Shown: positions 1 to 7,527 of the stretch, one piece after another
Layout of the letters: each line of letters opens with the position of its first letter
Numbering within the stretch: position 1 is the first letter of the stretch
The notes under the pieces: model-generated
Told to the model about the DNA's origin: nothing
Database searches by the model: none
Seen by the model: the letters and a program-made list of their open reading frames with translations, nothing else
Assembly: GCA_964595785.1 (NCBI GenBank)
Contig: CAZQRO010000004.1
Span: 1 to 48,606 of the forward strand
Source of the DNA: Bovifimicola sp964595785
GTDB lineage: Bacteria > Bacillota > Clostridia > Lachnospirales > Lachnospiraceae
Reading direction: 5' to 3'
Length of the DNA stretch: 48,606 nt
Position numbers and translations under genes: made by a program

Positions 1-99
1 GTTATCGTTTACAAGTACAAGAGAAAGACCGGATATCATAAGAAGAATGGTCACAGACAGGCTTATACTGAAGTTAAGATTGATAAAATCAACGCTTAA
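1..99 (+). CDS. rplU: Ribosomal protein L21, C-terminal part
   Basis: Cut by the window start; 32 codons and a TAA remain. The residues KYKRKTGYHKKNGHRQ are the basic, His/Gly-rich C-terminal signature of bacterial L21, a 50S protein that binds 23S rRNA. The following genes are prp and rpmA, the standard Gram-positive L21–Prp–L27 order, which supports the call. Its promoter and leader lie outside the window. Confidence 0.93.
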   Translation, partial: VIVYKYKRKTGYHKKNGHRQAYTEVKIDKINA

Positions 100-112
100 T
101 AAGGTGCTTTGA

Positions 113-439
113 ATGGTAAATGTAACGATTTATAAAGACTCCTCTGATCAATTTGTGGGATTTATGTTTAAAGGACATGCCGGTTCTGATAAATATGGCA
201 AAGATATTGTCTGTGCATCGGTTTCAGTATTGGCTATTAATACAATTAATTCTATTGAACAGTTTACAAATGATACTTTTGATTTTGATTCTGATGAAGA
301 GTCAGGATATATGAAGTTTCGGTTAACGGATAAATTGAGTAAAGAGTCGAAAATTTTAATGGATTCTTTGGTGCTTGGCATTACAGGAGTTCAGGAAGAC
401 AATGAAAAATACATTAGAATAGTTTTCAAGGAGGTGTAA
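113..439 (+). CDS. prp: Ribosomal-processing cysteine protease Prp
   Basis: 108 residues, the usual size for the Prp/YsxB (DUF464) family. The catalytic pair is visible: His22 in GHAGSDKYG and Cys34 in DIVCASVS. In Firmicutes Prp removes a short N-terminal extension from ribosomal protein L27, and the L27 encoded 3 nt downstream carries exactly such an extension. An AAGGTG ribosome binding site lies 6 nt before the ATG. It sits between rplU and rpmA, so protease and substrate are co-transcribed. Identity rests on motif and synteny together. Confidence 0.95.
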   Translation: MVNVTIYKDSSDQFVGFMFKGHAGSDKYGKDIVCASVSVLAINTINSIEQFTNDTFDFDSDEESGYMKFRLTDKLSKESKILMDSLVLGITGVQEDNEKYIRIVFKEV

Positions 440-442
440 ACT

Positions 443-727
443 ATGTTAAAAATGAACCTTCAGTTTTTTGCTCATAAAAAAGGTGTTGGATCTACAAAAA
501 ATGGTAGAGATTCAGAATCTAAGAGATTAGGTGCAAAAAGAGCAGACGGACAGTTTGTTAAAGCTGGTAACATTCTTTATAGACAGCGTGGAACAAAGAT
601 TCATCCTGGTGTGAATGTTGGACGCGGTGGAGATGACACATTATTTGCTTTAGTAGATGGTGTTGTTAGATTTGAAAGAAAAGGTAGAGATAAGAAACAG
701 GTTTCTATTGTTCCAGTAGCAGAATAA
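443..727 (+). CDS. rpmA: Ribosomal protein L27 with Prp-cleaved N-terminal extension
   Basis: 94 residues. The N-terminus MLKMNLQFFAHKKG matches the Firmicutes extension cleaved by Prp after NLQFF, leaving AHKKG as the mature start near the peptidyl-transferase centre of the 50S subunit. The conserved L27 body is clear (SKRLGAKRADGQ, ILYRQRGTKIHPG, VGRGGDDTLFA). AAGGAGGTG directly upstream is a very strong ribosome binding site and overlaps the end of prp. A terminator follows the stop codon, so rplU–prp–rpmA ends as a unit. Confidence 0.98.
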   Translation: MLKMNLQFFAHKKGVGSTKNGRDSESKRLGAKRADGQFVKAGNILYRQRGTKIHPGVNVGRGGDDTLFALVDGVVRFERKGRDKKQVSIVPVAE

Positions 728-735
728 TTAATTTT

Positions 736-768
736 GGCTTCAAATCCTATGGTTTGAAGCCATTTTTT
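736..768 (+). terminator. Rho-independent terminator after rpmA
   Basis: A perfect 9-bp stem (GGCTTCAAA with TTTGAAGCC) around an 8-nt loop is followed by a run of six T. It ends the rplU–prp–rpmA transcript before obgE. Confidence 0.9.
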
Positions 769-871
769 GTAGTAATAAAAGATAAGCTGATAACTTATAC
801 TTATACAGAATAGAACAGTGAATTATTTGAATTAATGTAGTAATGCAGTTAAAGAAAGGCATGGTGAAAAC

Positions 872-2158
872 ATGTTTGCGGATAGTGCGAAAATATTTAT
901 AAAATCAGGAAAAGGTGGAGACGGACACGTAAGTTTCAGAAGAGAATTATATGTTCCGAACGGCGGTCCTGATGGCGGTGATGGTGGCCGCGGCGGTGAT
1001 ATAATATTTATTGTAGACGAAGGATTAAATACTCTTACTGATTTTAGACATGTTAGAAAATATGTAGCACAATCTGGAGAAGATGGCGGCAAGAAAAACC
1101 AGCATGGTAAAGATGGTGAAGATTTGATATTGAAAGTACCTCTTGGTACTATTATTAAAGAAGATGAGTCTGGTAAAGTTATTGCTGATATGTCTGACTC
1201 TTCTAAAAAAATAGTTATCCTAAATGGTGGAAGAGGCGGTAAGGGCAATCAGCATTATGCAACAGCAACCATGCAGGTGCCGAAATATGCGCAGCCGGGT
1301 CAGAAATCAATGGAATTATATGTAAGGCTTGAATTAAAGGTTATTGCAGATGTTGGACTTGTAGGATATCCAAATGTAGGAAAATCCACTTTGCTTTCCA
1401 GAGTAACTAATGCAAGACCAAAGATTGCAAATTATCATTTTACAACTTTAAATCCTAATCTTGGTGTGGTAGACTTAGATGGAAATAAAGGTTTTGTAAT
1501 TGCAGATATTCCGGGATTGATAGAAGGTGCTTCTGAAGGTATCGGATTAGGACACGAGTTCTTAAAACACATAGAGAGAACAAAGGTTCTTATTCATATG
1601 GTTGATGCTGCATCCACAGAAGGACGTGATCCGATTGAGGATATTAATAAGATTAATGCTGAACTATTAGCATATAATCCTGAATTAATGAAAAGACCTC
1701 AAGTAATTGCAGCTAATAAGATTGATGCAATTTATGAAGGTGACGAAAGTCCTGTAGATAAATTGAAAGCTGAATTCGAACCAAAAGGAATAAAGGTGTT
1801 TGGCATTTCAGCAGTCAGTGGTAAAGGGCTGAAAGAACTTTTGTATACTGTAAATGATATGCTAGAGAATATGGATAGTGAACCGGTTGTATTTGAACAG
1901 GAATATTTTCCGGGAAGATATCAGGATAATCCTGATGAACCATATACAGTTGAAAGAGTTGAAGATGGCCTTTTTTCTATCGAAGGACCAAGAATTGAAA
2001 GAATGCTGGGTTACACTAACCTTGAAGCCGAAAAAGGTTTTGTTTTCTTCCAGAATTTCATGAAAGATAATGGAATTTTAGAGGAACTTGAAGAATTAGG
2101 CATTCAGGAAGGTGATACCGTTAAAATATATGGACATGAATTTGAGTATTACAAATAG
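872..2158 (+). CDS. obgE: GTPase Obg (CgtA)
   Basis: 428 residues, full-length for Gram-positive Obg. Residues 1–158 form the glycine-rich Obg fold (KSGKGGDGHVSFRRE, GGPDGGDGGRGGD). The G domain has G1 GYPNVGKS at 165–172, G3 DIPG at 212–215 and G4 NKID at 282–285. A C-terminal OCT domain follows from about residue 350, as in Bacillus Obg. The protein is an essential GTPase in 50S assembly and stress signalling. The start MFADSAKI is the family's usual N-terminus; a GAAAGG site lies about 12 nt upstream, slightly far. An upstream ATG at 861 is out of frame. Confidence 0.97.
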   Translation: MFADSAKIFIKSGKGGDGHVSFRRELYVPNGGPDGGDGGRGGDIIFIVDEGLNTLTDFRHVRKYVAQSGEDGGKKNQHGKDGEDLILKVPLGTIIKEDESGKVIADMSDSSKKIVILNGGRGGKGNQHYATATMQVPKYAQPGQKSMELYVRLELKVIADVGLVGYPNVGKSTLLSRVTNARPKIANYHFTTLNPNLGVVDLDGNKGFVIADIPGLIEGASEGIGLGHEFLKHIERTKVLIHMVDAASTEGRDPIEDINKINAELLAYNPELMKRPQVIAANKIDAIYEGDESPVDKLKAEFEPKGIKVFGISAVSGKGLKELLYTVNDMLENMDSEPVVFEQEYFPGRYQDNPDEPYTVERVEDGLFSIEGPRIERMLGYTNLEAEKGFVFFQNFMKDNGILEELEELGIQEGDTVKIYGHEFEYYK

Positions 2159-2235
2159 AAACCAACAATAGTTAACATAATTATTTTATGTAAACGACAA
2201 TGAATACATTATAATTTAAAGAAAGGAAATCGCAT

Positions 2236-2523
2236 ATGACAAGTAAGCAAAGAGCATATTTACGAAGTATGGCAAGTACGATTCAGCCAATTTACCAGAT
2301 AGGAAAAGCGATTGTTACTCCGGAGTTGACTGCCGGAATTGATGAGGCTCTTGAAGCAAGGGAATTAATTAAAATTAATGTTTTAAAGAATTGTATGGAT
2401 AATCCCATGAATATTGCAAACACCATTGCCGGAAGAACTAATTCAGAAGTGGTGCAGGTTATTGGCAAGAAGATTGTGTTATACAGACCATCAAAGACTA
2501 ATCCGAAGATTGAATTGAAATAA
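2236..2523 (+). CDS. yhbY: CRM-domain ribosome assembly RNA-binding protein YhbY
   Basis: 95 residues making one CRM/YhbY RNA-binding domain, with the typical MTSKQRAYLRSMA start, the basic loop region and LIKINVLKNC. Such proteins associate with pre-50S particles. A TATAAT at 2210–2215 could be a −10 element, but I see no convincing −35, so a separate promoter is uncertain. AAAGAAAGG precedes the ATG. Lying between obgE and nadD matches the usual Firmicutes gene order. Confidence 0.93.
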   Translation: MTSKQRAYLRSMASTIQPIYQIGKAIVTPELTAGIDEALEARELIKINVLKNCMDNPMNIANTIAGRTNSEVVQVIGKKIVLYRPSKTNPKIELK

Positions 2524-2545
2524 TATTTAGAATGGATTGATGTAT

Positions 2546-3157
2546 ATGAGTAATAAAGTGGAAAATATAGGTATTCTTGGCGGAACGCTTGATCCTATTC
2601 ATATAGGACACTTAATTATTGCACAAGCAGCCTTAGAAACACTTAATCTTGATAAAGTATTTTTTATGCCTTCAGGATATCCGCCACATAAGGATAAAAA
2701 TAGTATAACAGATAATTTTCATAGGGAAAATATGGTCAAATTATCTGTAGAGAATAACGATAAATTTGAATTTTCGGATTTTGAGATGAGACGTTTAGGA
2801 ATAATTTATACGGCGGACACTTTACATTTAATCAGAGAAAGAAAAAAAGACATAAATATTTATTTTATTATGGGTGCAGATTCTTTATTAGCTATTGAAA
2901 CATGGCATAAACCGGATGAAATATTTAAGTTATGCACAGTTGTTGTAGCTGACAGAGATTATTCTGATAAGAAAGTTGTTGAAAAAATAGGTTATCTGGA
3001 AAATAAATATAAAGTCAAAATTGAATATATAAAAGCACCGATGATTAATGTATCTTCAAGTGATATTCGTAATTTTGTAAAAAATAATAAGTCTATCAGA
3101 TATTTAGTTGACGAAAAAGTTGAAAGATATATAATTAATAATAAATTATATATCTAA
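2546..3157 (+). CDS. nadD: Nicotinate-nucleotide adenylyltransferase
   Basis: It transfers AMP from ATP to nicotinate mononucleotide, making deamido-NAD. The adenylyltransferase signature GGTLDPIHIGH is at residues 12–22, and the C-terminal SSSDIR motif matches the family's (I/V)SSTxIR. I chose the ATG at 2546 because GGA at 2534–2536 is 9 nt upstream. An in-frame ATG at 2540 and TTG at 2537 would add 2–3 residues and cannot be excluded. Length (203 residues) is normal. YqeK and RsfS follow, the conserved nadD–yqeK–rsfS order. Confidence 0.95.
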   Translation: MSNKVENIGILGGTLDPIHIGHLIIAQAALETLNLDKVFFMPSGYPPHKDKNSITDNFHRENMVKLSVENNDKFEFSDFEMRRLGIIYTADTLHLIRERKKDINIYFIMGADSLLAIETWHKPDEIFKLCTVVVADRDYSDKKVVEKIGYLENKYKVKIEYIKAPMINVSSSDIRNFVKNNKSIRYLVDEKVERYIINNKLYI

Positions 3158-3202
3158 ACGAAAATATTATTATTTTACATGGTTGAAAGAAGGAAATTAC
3201 GC

Positions 3203-3787
3203 ATGAATAGAAATTTTAAAAATATTACAAGGGATTTAAAAAACTCATTGGATAAAGACAGATATCAGCATACTCTCGGGGTTTCCTATACAGCAATATG
3301 TCTTGCCATGAAATACGAAGTAGATTTAGAAAAAGCTAAGGTTGCCGGACTTTTACATGATTGTGCAAAATGTATTCCGGACGATAAAAAACTAAAAAAA
3401 TGTCTTGATCATAATATAAGTATCAACGAAACTGAAAAGGCTCAGCCATATTTGCTGCATGCGAAATTAGGAGCATTTATTGCCATGAATAAATATGGAA
3501 TTCAGGATAAGGAAATAATTAATGCTATTTTAAAACATACTACAGGCAGTTGTGAAATGACTATGTTAGAAAAAATTATTTTTGTGGCTGATTATATTGA
3601 GCCAAACAGATACAAGGCATCAAATCTTACGTATATAAGAAAAGTTGCTTTTGACGATATTGATACAGCTGTTTATGAAATAATGAAAGACACTCTTAAC
3701 TATCTTAAAGAAAAGAATATTCTTATAGACTCACATACGCAGAAAGCTTTTAATTACTATGAAAAAATTTACAAGGAAAAGAAATAA
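3203..3787 (+). CDS. yqeK: HD-domain phosphohydrolase YqeK (probable Ap4A hydrolase)
   Basis: 194 residues with a metal-binding HD domain: His23 in YQHTLG, HD at 52–53 in GLLHDCAK, then HAKLGA and KHTTG. YqeK proteins hydrolyse diadenosine tetraphosphate symmetrically to two ADP. The open frame begins at 3179, but GAAAGAAGG at 3185–3193 sits 9 nt before the ATG at 3203, which is the better start and the family's normal N-terminus. Tightly placed between nadD and rsfS. Confidence 0.92.
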   Translation: MNRNFKNITRDLKNSLDKDRYQHTLGVSYTAICLAMKYEVDLEKAKVAGLLHDCAKCIPDDKKLKKCLDHNISINETEKAQPYLLHAKLGAFIAMNKYGIQDKEIINAILKHTTGSCEMTMLEKIIFVADYIEPNRYKASNLTYIRKVAFDDIDTAVYEIMKDTLNYLKEKNILIDSHTQKAFNYYEKIYKEKK

Positions 3788-3814
3788 AATAATAGAAAGG
3801 AATAGATAACAATT

Positions 3815-4162
3815 ATGACAACATCAGAAAAGGTTAAAGTTATTTATAGCGCCTTAGAAGAAAAAAAAGGCATTGATATAAAAATTATTGATATAAGAAA
3901 AATTTCAGTATTGGCTGATTATTTAGTAATAGCCGGCGGAACAAATAAAAGCCAGGTTCAGGCCATGGTAGATTCAGTTGAAGAAGAACTTGGAAAGGAT
4001 AAAATATATACGAAACATGTAGAAGGATATTCTACAGCTAATTGGATTTTATTAGATTATAGTGATATTATAGTGCATGTGTTTAATCAGGAAGACCGAC
4101 TATTTTATGATCTTGAAAGACTTTGGAAAGATGGCAATACAGTAGAAATTGAGTCTTTATAA
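3815..4162 (+). CDS. rsfS: Ribosome silencing factor RsfS
   Basis: 115 residues of the DUF143/RsfS family. The characteristic DYLVIAGGTNKSQVQA and the C-terminal WILLDYSDIIVHVF are present. RsfS binds ribosomal protein L14 and blocks subunit joining during starvation. A good AGAAAGGAA site lies upstream. It is the last gene of the rightward cluster; a bidirectional terminator lies between it and the oppositely oriented lexA. Confidence 0.95.
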   Translation: MTTSEKVKVIYSALEEKKGIDIKIIDIRKISVLADYLVIAGGTNKSQVQAMVDSVEEELGKDKIYTKHVEGYSTANWILLDYSDIIVHVFNQEDRLFYDLERLWKDGNTVEIESL

Positions 4163-4251
4163 AACAGTATAATTGAATTGTTTACAAGCAGCAAAGGTGT
4201 TTTAACTTAAGCGTTTTAACCTAAAACAATAAGAATTTTCATATGTATATA

Positions 4252-4303
4252 AAAAATAACCTGTTATAGATAATATATATTTATCATATAACAGGTTATT
4301 TTT
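4252..4303. terminator. Bidirectional terminator between rsfS and lexA
   Basis: A perfect 14-bp inverted repeat (AATAACCTGTTATA at 4255–4268 with its complement at 4287–4300) has A residues on its left and T residues on its right, so the pairing extends to about 17 bp. Both strands therefore present stem plus U-tract. It can end rsfS transcripts on + and lexA transcripts on −. The 88 nt between the rsfS stop and this repeat hold nothing I recognise. Confidence 0.88.
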
Positions 4304-4320
4304 CGAGTCTGCACAGAAAA

Positions 4321-4938
4321 TTATAAAAGCATTCTTACAAGGCCAATATACTTTCCTACAATTTTACACTCATTTACAATAATCGGTTCCATATAGTCAT
4401 TTTCAGGCTGAAGACGAATATGTCCATCTTCTTTATAAAAAGTTTTAACTGTTGCAGAATCATCCACCAGTGCAACAATAATTTCTCCATTATGAGCTGT
4501 ATCACACTCTTCTACAATAATTGTATCTCCATCAAAAATACCGGCATTAATCATACTTTCGCCCTTTATCTTAAGCATAAAGGTTATCCTATTATGTAAA
4601 AATTCAGCCGGAATAGGAAAATAATTCTCTATATTCTGTACAGCTAAAATAGGTTCTCCGGCAGCAACACGTCCTACAATAGGAATATTAATAATTTCAC
4701 ATCTCGAAGAATTAAATGAATCATCAACAATTTCTATAGCTCTTGGTTTGGTCTTATCTCTTATGATATATCCTTCACGTTCTAATGTAGCCAGATGTGA
4801 ATGTACAGAAGAGGTAGACTTGAGATTAACAGCAGAACAAATGTCTCTTACCGTCGGTGGATAGCCACGATTAACAATCTCTGCTTTAATATAATCCAAA
4901 ATTTCTTTTTGTTTATTAGTTATTTTTCCGTATTCCAT
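4321..4938 (-). CDS. lexA: SOS repressor LexA
   Basis: 205 residues from the preferred start. An N-terminal winged helix (KITNKQKEILDYIK, VNLKSTSSVHSHL) is followed by an S24 autoprotease domain. The self-cleavage bond is Ala93–Gly94 in GRVAAGEP; the catalytic dyad is Ser128 (KGESMI) and Lys165 (ATVKTF). RecA-stimulated cleavage derepresses SOS genes. The open frame extends to 4989, but the extra 17 residues are unlike LexA, and MEYGKI matches the family start. Neither start has a good ribosome binding site, so initiation may be weak. Autoregulation is indicated by a LexA box overlapping its promoter. Confidence 0.96.
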   Translation of the reverse strand: MEYGKITNKQKEILDYIKAEIVNRGYPPTVRDICSAVNLKSTSSVHSHLATLEREGYIIRDKTKPRAIEIVDDSFNSSRCEIINIPIVGRVAAGEPILAVQNIENYFPIPAEFLHNRITFMLKIKGESMINAGIFDGDTIIVEECDTAHNGEIIVALVDDSATVKTFYKEDGHIRLQPENDYMEPIIVNECKIVGKYIGLVRMLL

Positions 4939-5017
4939 ATAATATTTACCATAACATTTATTCTTGTTAATATAAATGTTTCCTTTCATAAATGTAGTTC
5001 ATTTTTAATATAGATAA

Positions 5018-5046
5018 ATTATATCATACATAATAGAAATAATCAA
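5018..5046 (-). promoter_or_regulatory. lexA promoter
   Basis: On the minus strand a −35 TTGATT (5041–5046) and a −10 TATAAT (5018–5023) are separated by 17 bp. The first LexA box overlaps the −35 by 3 bp, so LexA binding would exclude RNA polymerase (autorepression). Confidence 0.8.
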
Positions 5047-5057
5047 ACAAATGTTCG
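5044..5057. promoter_or_regulatory. LexA (SOS) box 1
   Basis: CAAACAAATGTTCG fits the Gram-positive CGAAC-N4-GTTCG operator with one substitution. It overlaps the −35 element of lexA. Confidence 0.82.
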
Positions 5058-5066
5058 AAAAAAACA

Positions 5067-5095
5067 TTGACAAACAAATGTTCGATATGTATAAT
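5067..5095 (+). promoter_or_regulatory. Consensus promoter of the yneA-like gene
   Basis: TTGACA (5067–5072), 17 bp, TATAAT (5090–5095): an exact sigma-A consensus. LexA box 2 fills most of the spacer and box 3 lies just past the expected transcription start. This is a strong but tightly repressed arrangement. Confidence 0.9.
5071..5084. promoter_or_regulatory. LexA (SOS) box 2
   Basis: Identical in all 14 bases to box 1 and 27 bp from it. It starts on the last two bases of the −35 and lies in the spacer of the yneA-like promoter. Confidence 0.85.
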
Positions 5096-5106
5096 ATAAA
5101 GCATAA

Positions 5107-5120
5107 AGAACATTTGTTCT
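5107..5120. promoter_or_regulatory. LexA (SOS) box 3
   Basis: AGAACATTTGTTCT is a perfect palindrome with the GAAC-N4-GTTC core, placed about 12 bp after the −10 of the yneA-like promoter, where it could act as a roadblock. Confidence 0.85.
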
Positions 5121-5148
5121 TAGCAAAAGAAAGGGTATGGTGGTATTT

Positions 5149-5451
5149 ATGAAAAAGAAAAATATATATTCTATAGTTGTCGTCTTAGTTGTTTTAGTTA
5201 GTGTAATGATTTTCTCATTTGCTCAAAAGACTGATGCAAAAGAAAATAGTACCTCAACAAACAGAGAGAAGTATTATACAAGTATACTGATAGAAGAAGG
5301 AGATTCTCTTTGGTCAATTGCTGAAGAGTACAGACCGGATAAAGGTGTTTCCATTAAGAAATATATTAAAGATTTAAAGAAGATGAATAACATTGATACA
5401 GATACTATTCACGCAGGCAATTATCTGACAATTTATTATTTTAATAATTAA
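5149..5451 (+). CDS. LysM-domain membrane protein, YneA-type SOS division suppressor
   Basis: 100 residues from the chosen ATG: a short cytoplasmic N-terminus (MKKKNIYS), one membrane segment (about residues 8–26), then a LysM domain (EEGDSLWSIAEEY to IHAGNYLTIYY). This is the YneA architecture, a protein that delays division during DNA damage in Bacillus. Divergence from lexA and three LexA boxes agree. The ATG at 5137 is only 1 nt from the AAAGAAAGGG site, so the ATG at 5149 is preferred. Sequence similarity to YneA is modest; the role is inferred mainly from architecture and regulation. Its stop codon overlaps that of the convergent recombinase gene. Confidence 0.82.
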   Translation: MKKKNIYSIVVVLVVLVSVMIFSFAQKTDAKENSTSTNREKYYTSILIEEGDSLWSIAEEYRPDKGVSIKKYIKDLKKMNNIDTDTIHAGNYLTIYYFNN

Positions 5452-6524
5452 TCTTTTTTTTCTCTAAGAATAACTTTATTTCTAGCATCCCGCCTGCGTT
5501 CGTCTTCGATGGCAGCATAATGTTTTCTGGTAGTATTTACATCTTTATGTCCGAGGACATCTGCAACAAGATAAATATCACCTGTCTCTTTATATAGGTT
5601 GGTACCATATGTACTACGAAGCTTATGAGGCGTTATATGTTTGAGTGAAGTGATTAATCCGGCATATTTCTTAACAAGATTTTCAACAGAGCGAACACCT
5701 AATCTCTTATTTTGTAAAGATAAGAAGAAAGCGTTTTCATGTCCCGGCATTGCAGGAATAGTTTTTCTGTATTCGAGATAATTGAGTAAAACTTTCTCAA
5801 CCTCATCACTAAAATATATTACCGACTCATAACCACCTTTACGACGGATTTTTATACCTGTGTTCTTGAAATCAATGTCATTTATGTCAATACCAACACA
5901 TTCAGAAACACGCATACCAGTTCCAAGAAGAAGTGTAAGTAGTGCTATGTCACGTAATTTTGTTCTTTCGTGAAATTTCTTTTGTGATTTGGTAAGCTTA
6001 TCACCAGATTCAACTTCATCAAGTAATGCGGCAATCTCATCGACATCAAGTCTGATAATTTCAGATTCATGCATTTTTGGTACACGAACCTTGGCTGCCG
6101 GATTTTCATTTATTAACTGATTACAAAAATAATAATTATAAAAGGATTTAAGAGAAGATAGTTTTCTTTTAATACCTTTTTCTTTATTAGTATGTTCGGA
6201 ATCATCTTTAGAATATATTTTAAGATAATCTAAATATTCTTCAATATCATTAACAGTAATTTCATCTAATAAGGATATCTTTAAGTCCTTAATTTCTGTA
6301 TTCGAAAAAGATGGGTTGTTATCTTTAATGAAATTAAAGAAAATCCCTAAGTCATATGCATAAGCTATACGTGTCCTTGATGAGGTGGTCGGTTCAATTC
6401 CTCTGAAGAAAGCCATACAGAAATTAGGCAAATCCTTTAGCATTTGCCTTAATTTTAAATCATTATTTATATCTAACTGATCATGATAGTTTCTGTTGTT
6501 GTTTGTTTTGTTATTTGCAGCCAT
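5448..6524 (-). CDS. Tyrosine site-specific recombinase (Xer-like)
   Basis: 358 residues: an N-terminal SAM-like core-binding domain (about 35–135) and a catalytic domain with all expected residues, Arg205 (GTGMRVSE), Lys229, His300-x-x-Arg303 (TPHKLRST), His326 (LGHKDV) and Tyr336 (KHY). Length and layout resemble single-protein chromosome-dimer resolvases such as XerS, but a phage-type integrase cannot be excluded. No att or dif site was recognised nearby. The ATG at 6524 has GGGGTG 6 nt upstream; the longer frame to 6557 lacks one. The start lies inside the end of ttcA, so the two genes are probably translationally coupled. Confidence 0.88.
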   Translation of the reverse strand: MAANNKTNNNRNYHDQLDINNDLKLRQMLKDLPNFCMAFFRGIEPTTSSRTRIAYAYDLGIFFNFIKDNNPSFSNTEIKDLKISLLDEITVNDIEEYLDYLKIYSKDDSEHTNKEKGIKRKLSSLKSFYNYYFCNQLINENPAAKVRVPKMHESEIIRLDVDEIAALLDEVESGDKLTKSQKKFHERTKLRDIALLTLLLGTGMRVSECVGIDINDIDFKNTGIKIRRKGGYESVIYFSDEVEKVLLNYLEYRKTIPAMPGHENAFFLSLQNKRLGVRSVENLVKKYAGLITSLKHITPHKLRSTYGTNLYKETGDIYLVADVLGHKDVNTTRKHYAAIEDERRRDARNKVILREKKD

Positions 6525-7242
6525 TAATGTCACCCCAGCCTTTAATATTACTTCCAACTATTGCACTAAACATACGTTCCTTAACCCCGGGATTCTCATA
6601 ATTAAGCTGACTTATAAGACTTTTGACATATTCCCGTTTGGTATGACCATCTGCAGGACATGGATTCTTAGCCACAGGAAGATTATATCTATTCTTAAAT
6701 CCGATTATTTCAGATTCATTAATAAACATTAGAGGTCGTATCACATATAATTCCGTACGGTCTAAATATGTAACAGGTGAAAATGAATGAAACCTGCCTT
6801 CATAGATTAGCGATAGCATCATAGTTTCAATTATATCATCTTTATGATGTGCATAAGCAATTTTATTGCAGCCAAGTTCTTTAGCTTTATCATTTAAAGC
6901 GCCTTTACGCATCTTAGCACATAATGAACATGGATTAGATTCTTTTCTGTCAATAAATACAATTTGATTAATTTCTGTTGGTACGATATGCAGCGGAACA
7001 TTAAGCTCATCGCATAACTTACGAATTTCACTAAAATCTTGAATTCCAAATCCCAAATCAACTGAAATAGCAACCAGTTCAAAATGTTTTGGATAAAATC
7101 TTCTCAATCCACTTAGTGCATATAAAAGAGTCAGACTGTCTTTGCCGCCTGATACACCAACAGCAATTTTATCATTATCATTAATCATATTATATTGTTC
7201 TAAAGCACGTCTTGTATAACTGTATAATTTTTGTAATTCCAT
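6511..7242 (-). CDS. TtcA-like tRNA 2-thiocytidine synthetase (PP-loop ATPase)
   Basis: 243 residues. The PP-loop SGGKDS is at 31–36, a CxxC pair at Cys105/Cys108 (NPCSLCAK), and a third cysteine at 195 (NPCPADGH). These match the three cysteines that hold the iron–sulfur cluster in TtcA, which thiolates C32 of some tRNAs. HHKDD at about 132–136 is also typical. GAGGT 6 nt before the ATG sets the start. The assignment within the TtcA/TilS/TtuA superfamily is by motif; the exact tRNA target is not shown. Confidence 0.85.
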   Translation of the reverse strand: MELQKLYSYTRRALEQYNMINDNDKIAVGVSGGKDSLTLLYALSGLRRFYPKHFELVAISVDLGFGIQDFSEIRKLCDELNVPLHIVPTEINQIVFIDRKESNPCSLCAKMRKGALNDKAKELGCNKIAYAHHKDDIIETMMLSLIYEGRFHSFSPVTYLDRTELYVIRPLMFINESEIIGFKNRYNLPVAKNPCPADGHTKREYVKSLISQLNYENPGVKERMFSAIVGSNIKGWGDINGCK

Positions 7243-7406
7243 ATGTAAACCTCATTCCTTAATTTATCAAAATATAATTATAAAAATATAATTATATTTG
7301 TAATTGTAATACTGGAAATATATAAATATTATATATCAAATCCTTATCAAATAGTATTATAACAGAAAAGCAGCCATTTGGCTACACTAACTATTCGTTA
7401 AACTAT

Positions 7407-7427
7407 GGTTTTGCGAATAGTTATATC
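7407..7427 (+). repeat. 21-bp direct repeat, copy 1
   Basis: Begins GGTTTTGCGAATAG and runs straight into the assembly gap; identical over 21 bp to 8088–8108. The preceding TTCGTTAAACT (7394–7404) also recurs at 8071–8081, so the shared block is about 35 bp with a short variable centre. Confidence 0.8.
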
Positions 7428-7527
7428 NNNNNNNNNNNNNNNNNNNNNNNNNNNNNNNNNNNNNNNNNNNNNNNNNNNNNNNNNNNNNNNNNNNNNNNNN
7501 NNNNNNNNNNNNNNNNNNNNNNNNNNN
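7428..7527. other. Assembly gap (100 N)
   Basis: Exactly 100 N, the conventional placeholder for a gap of unknown size. The tandem repeat beginning at its right edge is the likely cause of the break. Confidence 0.97.

Noticed and set aside
2165..2215. Promoter for yhbY based on TATAAT at 2210–2215
   Set aside because: No acceptable −35 at 16–18 bp; in such AT-rich DNA a lone TATAAT is expected by chance.
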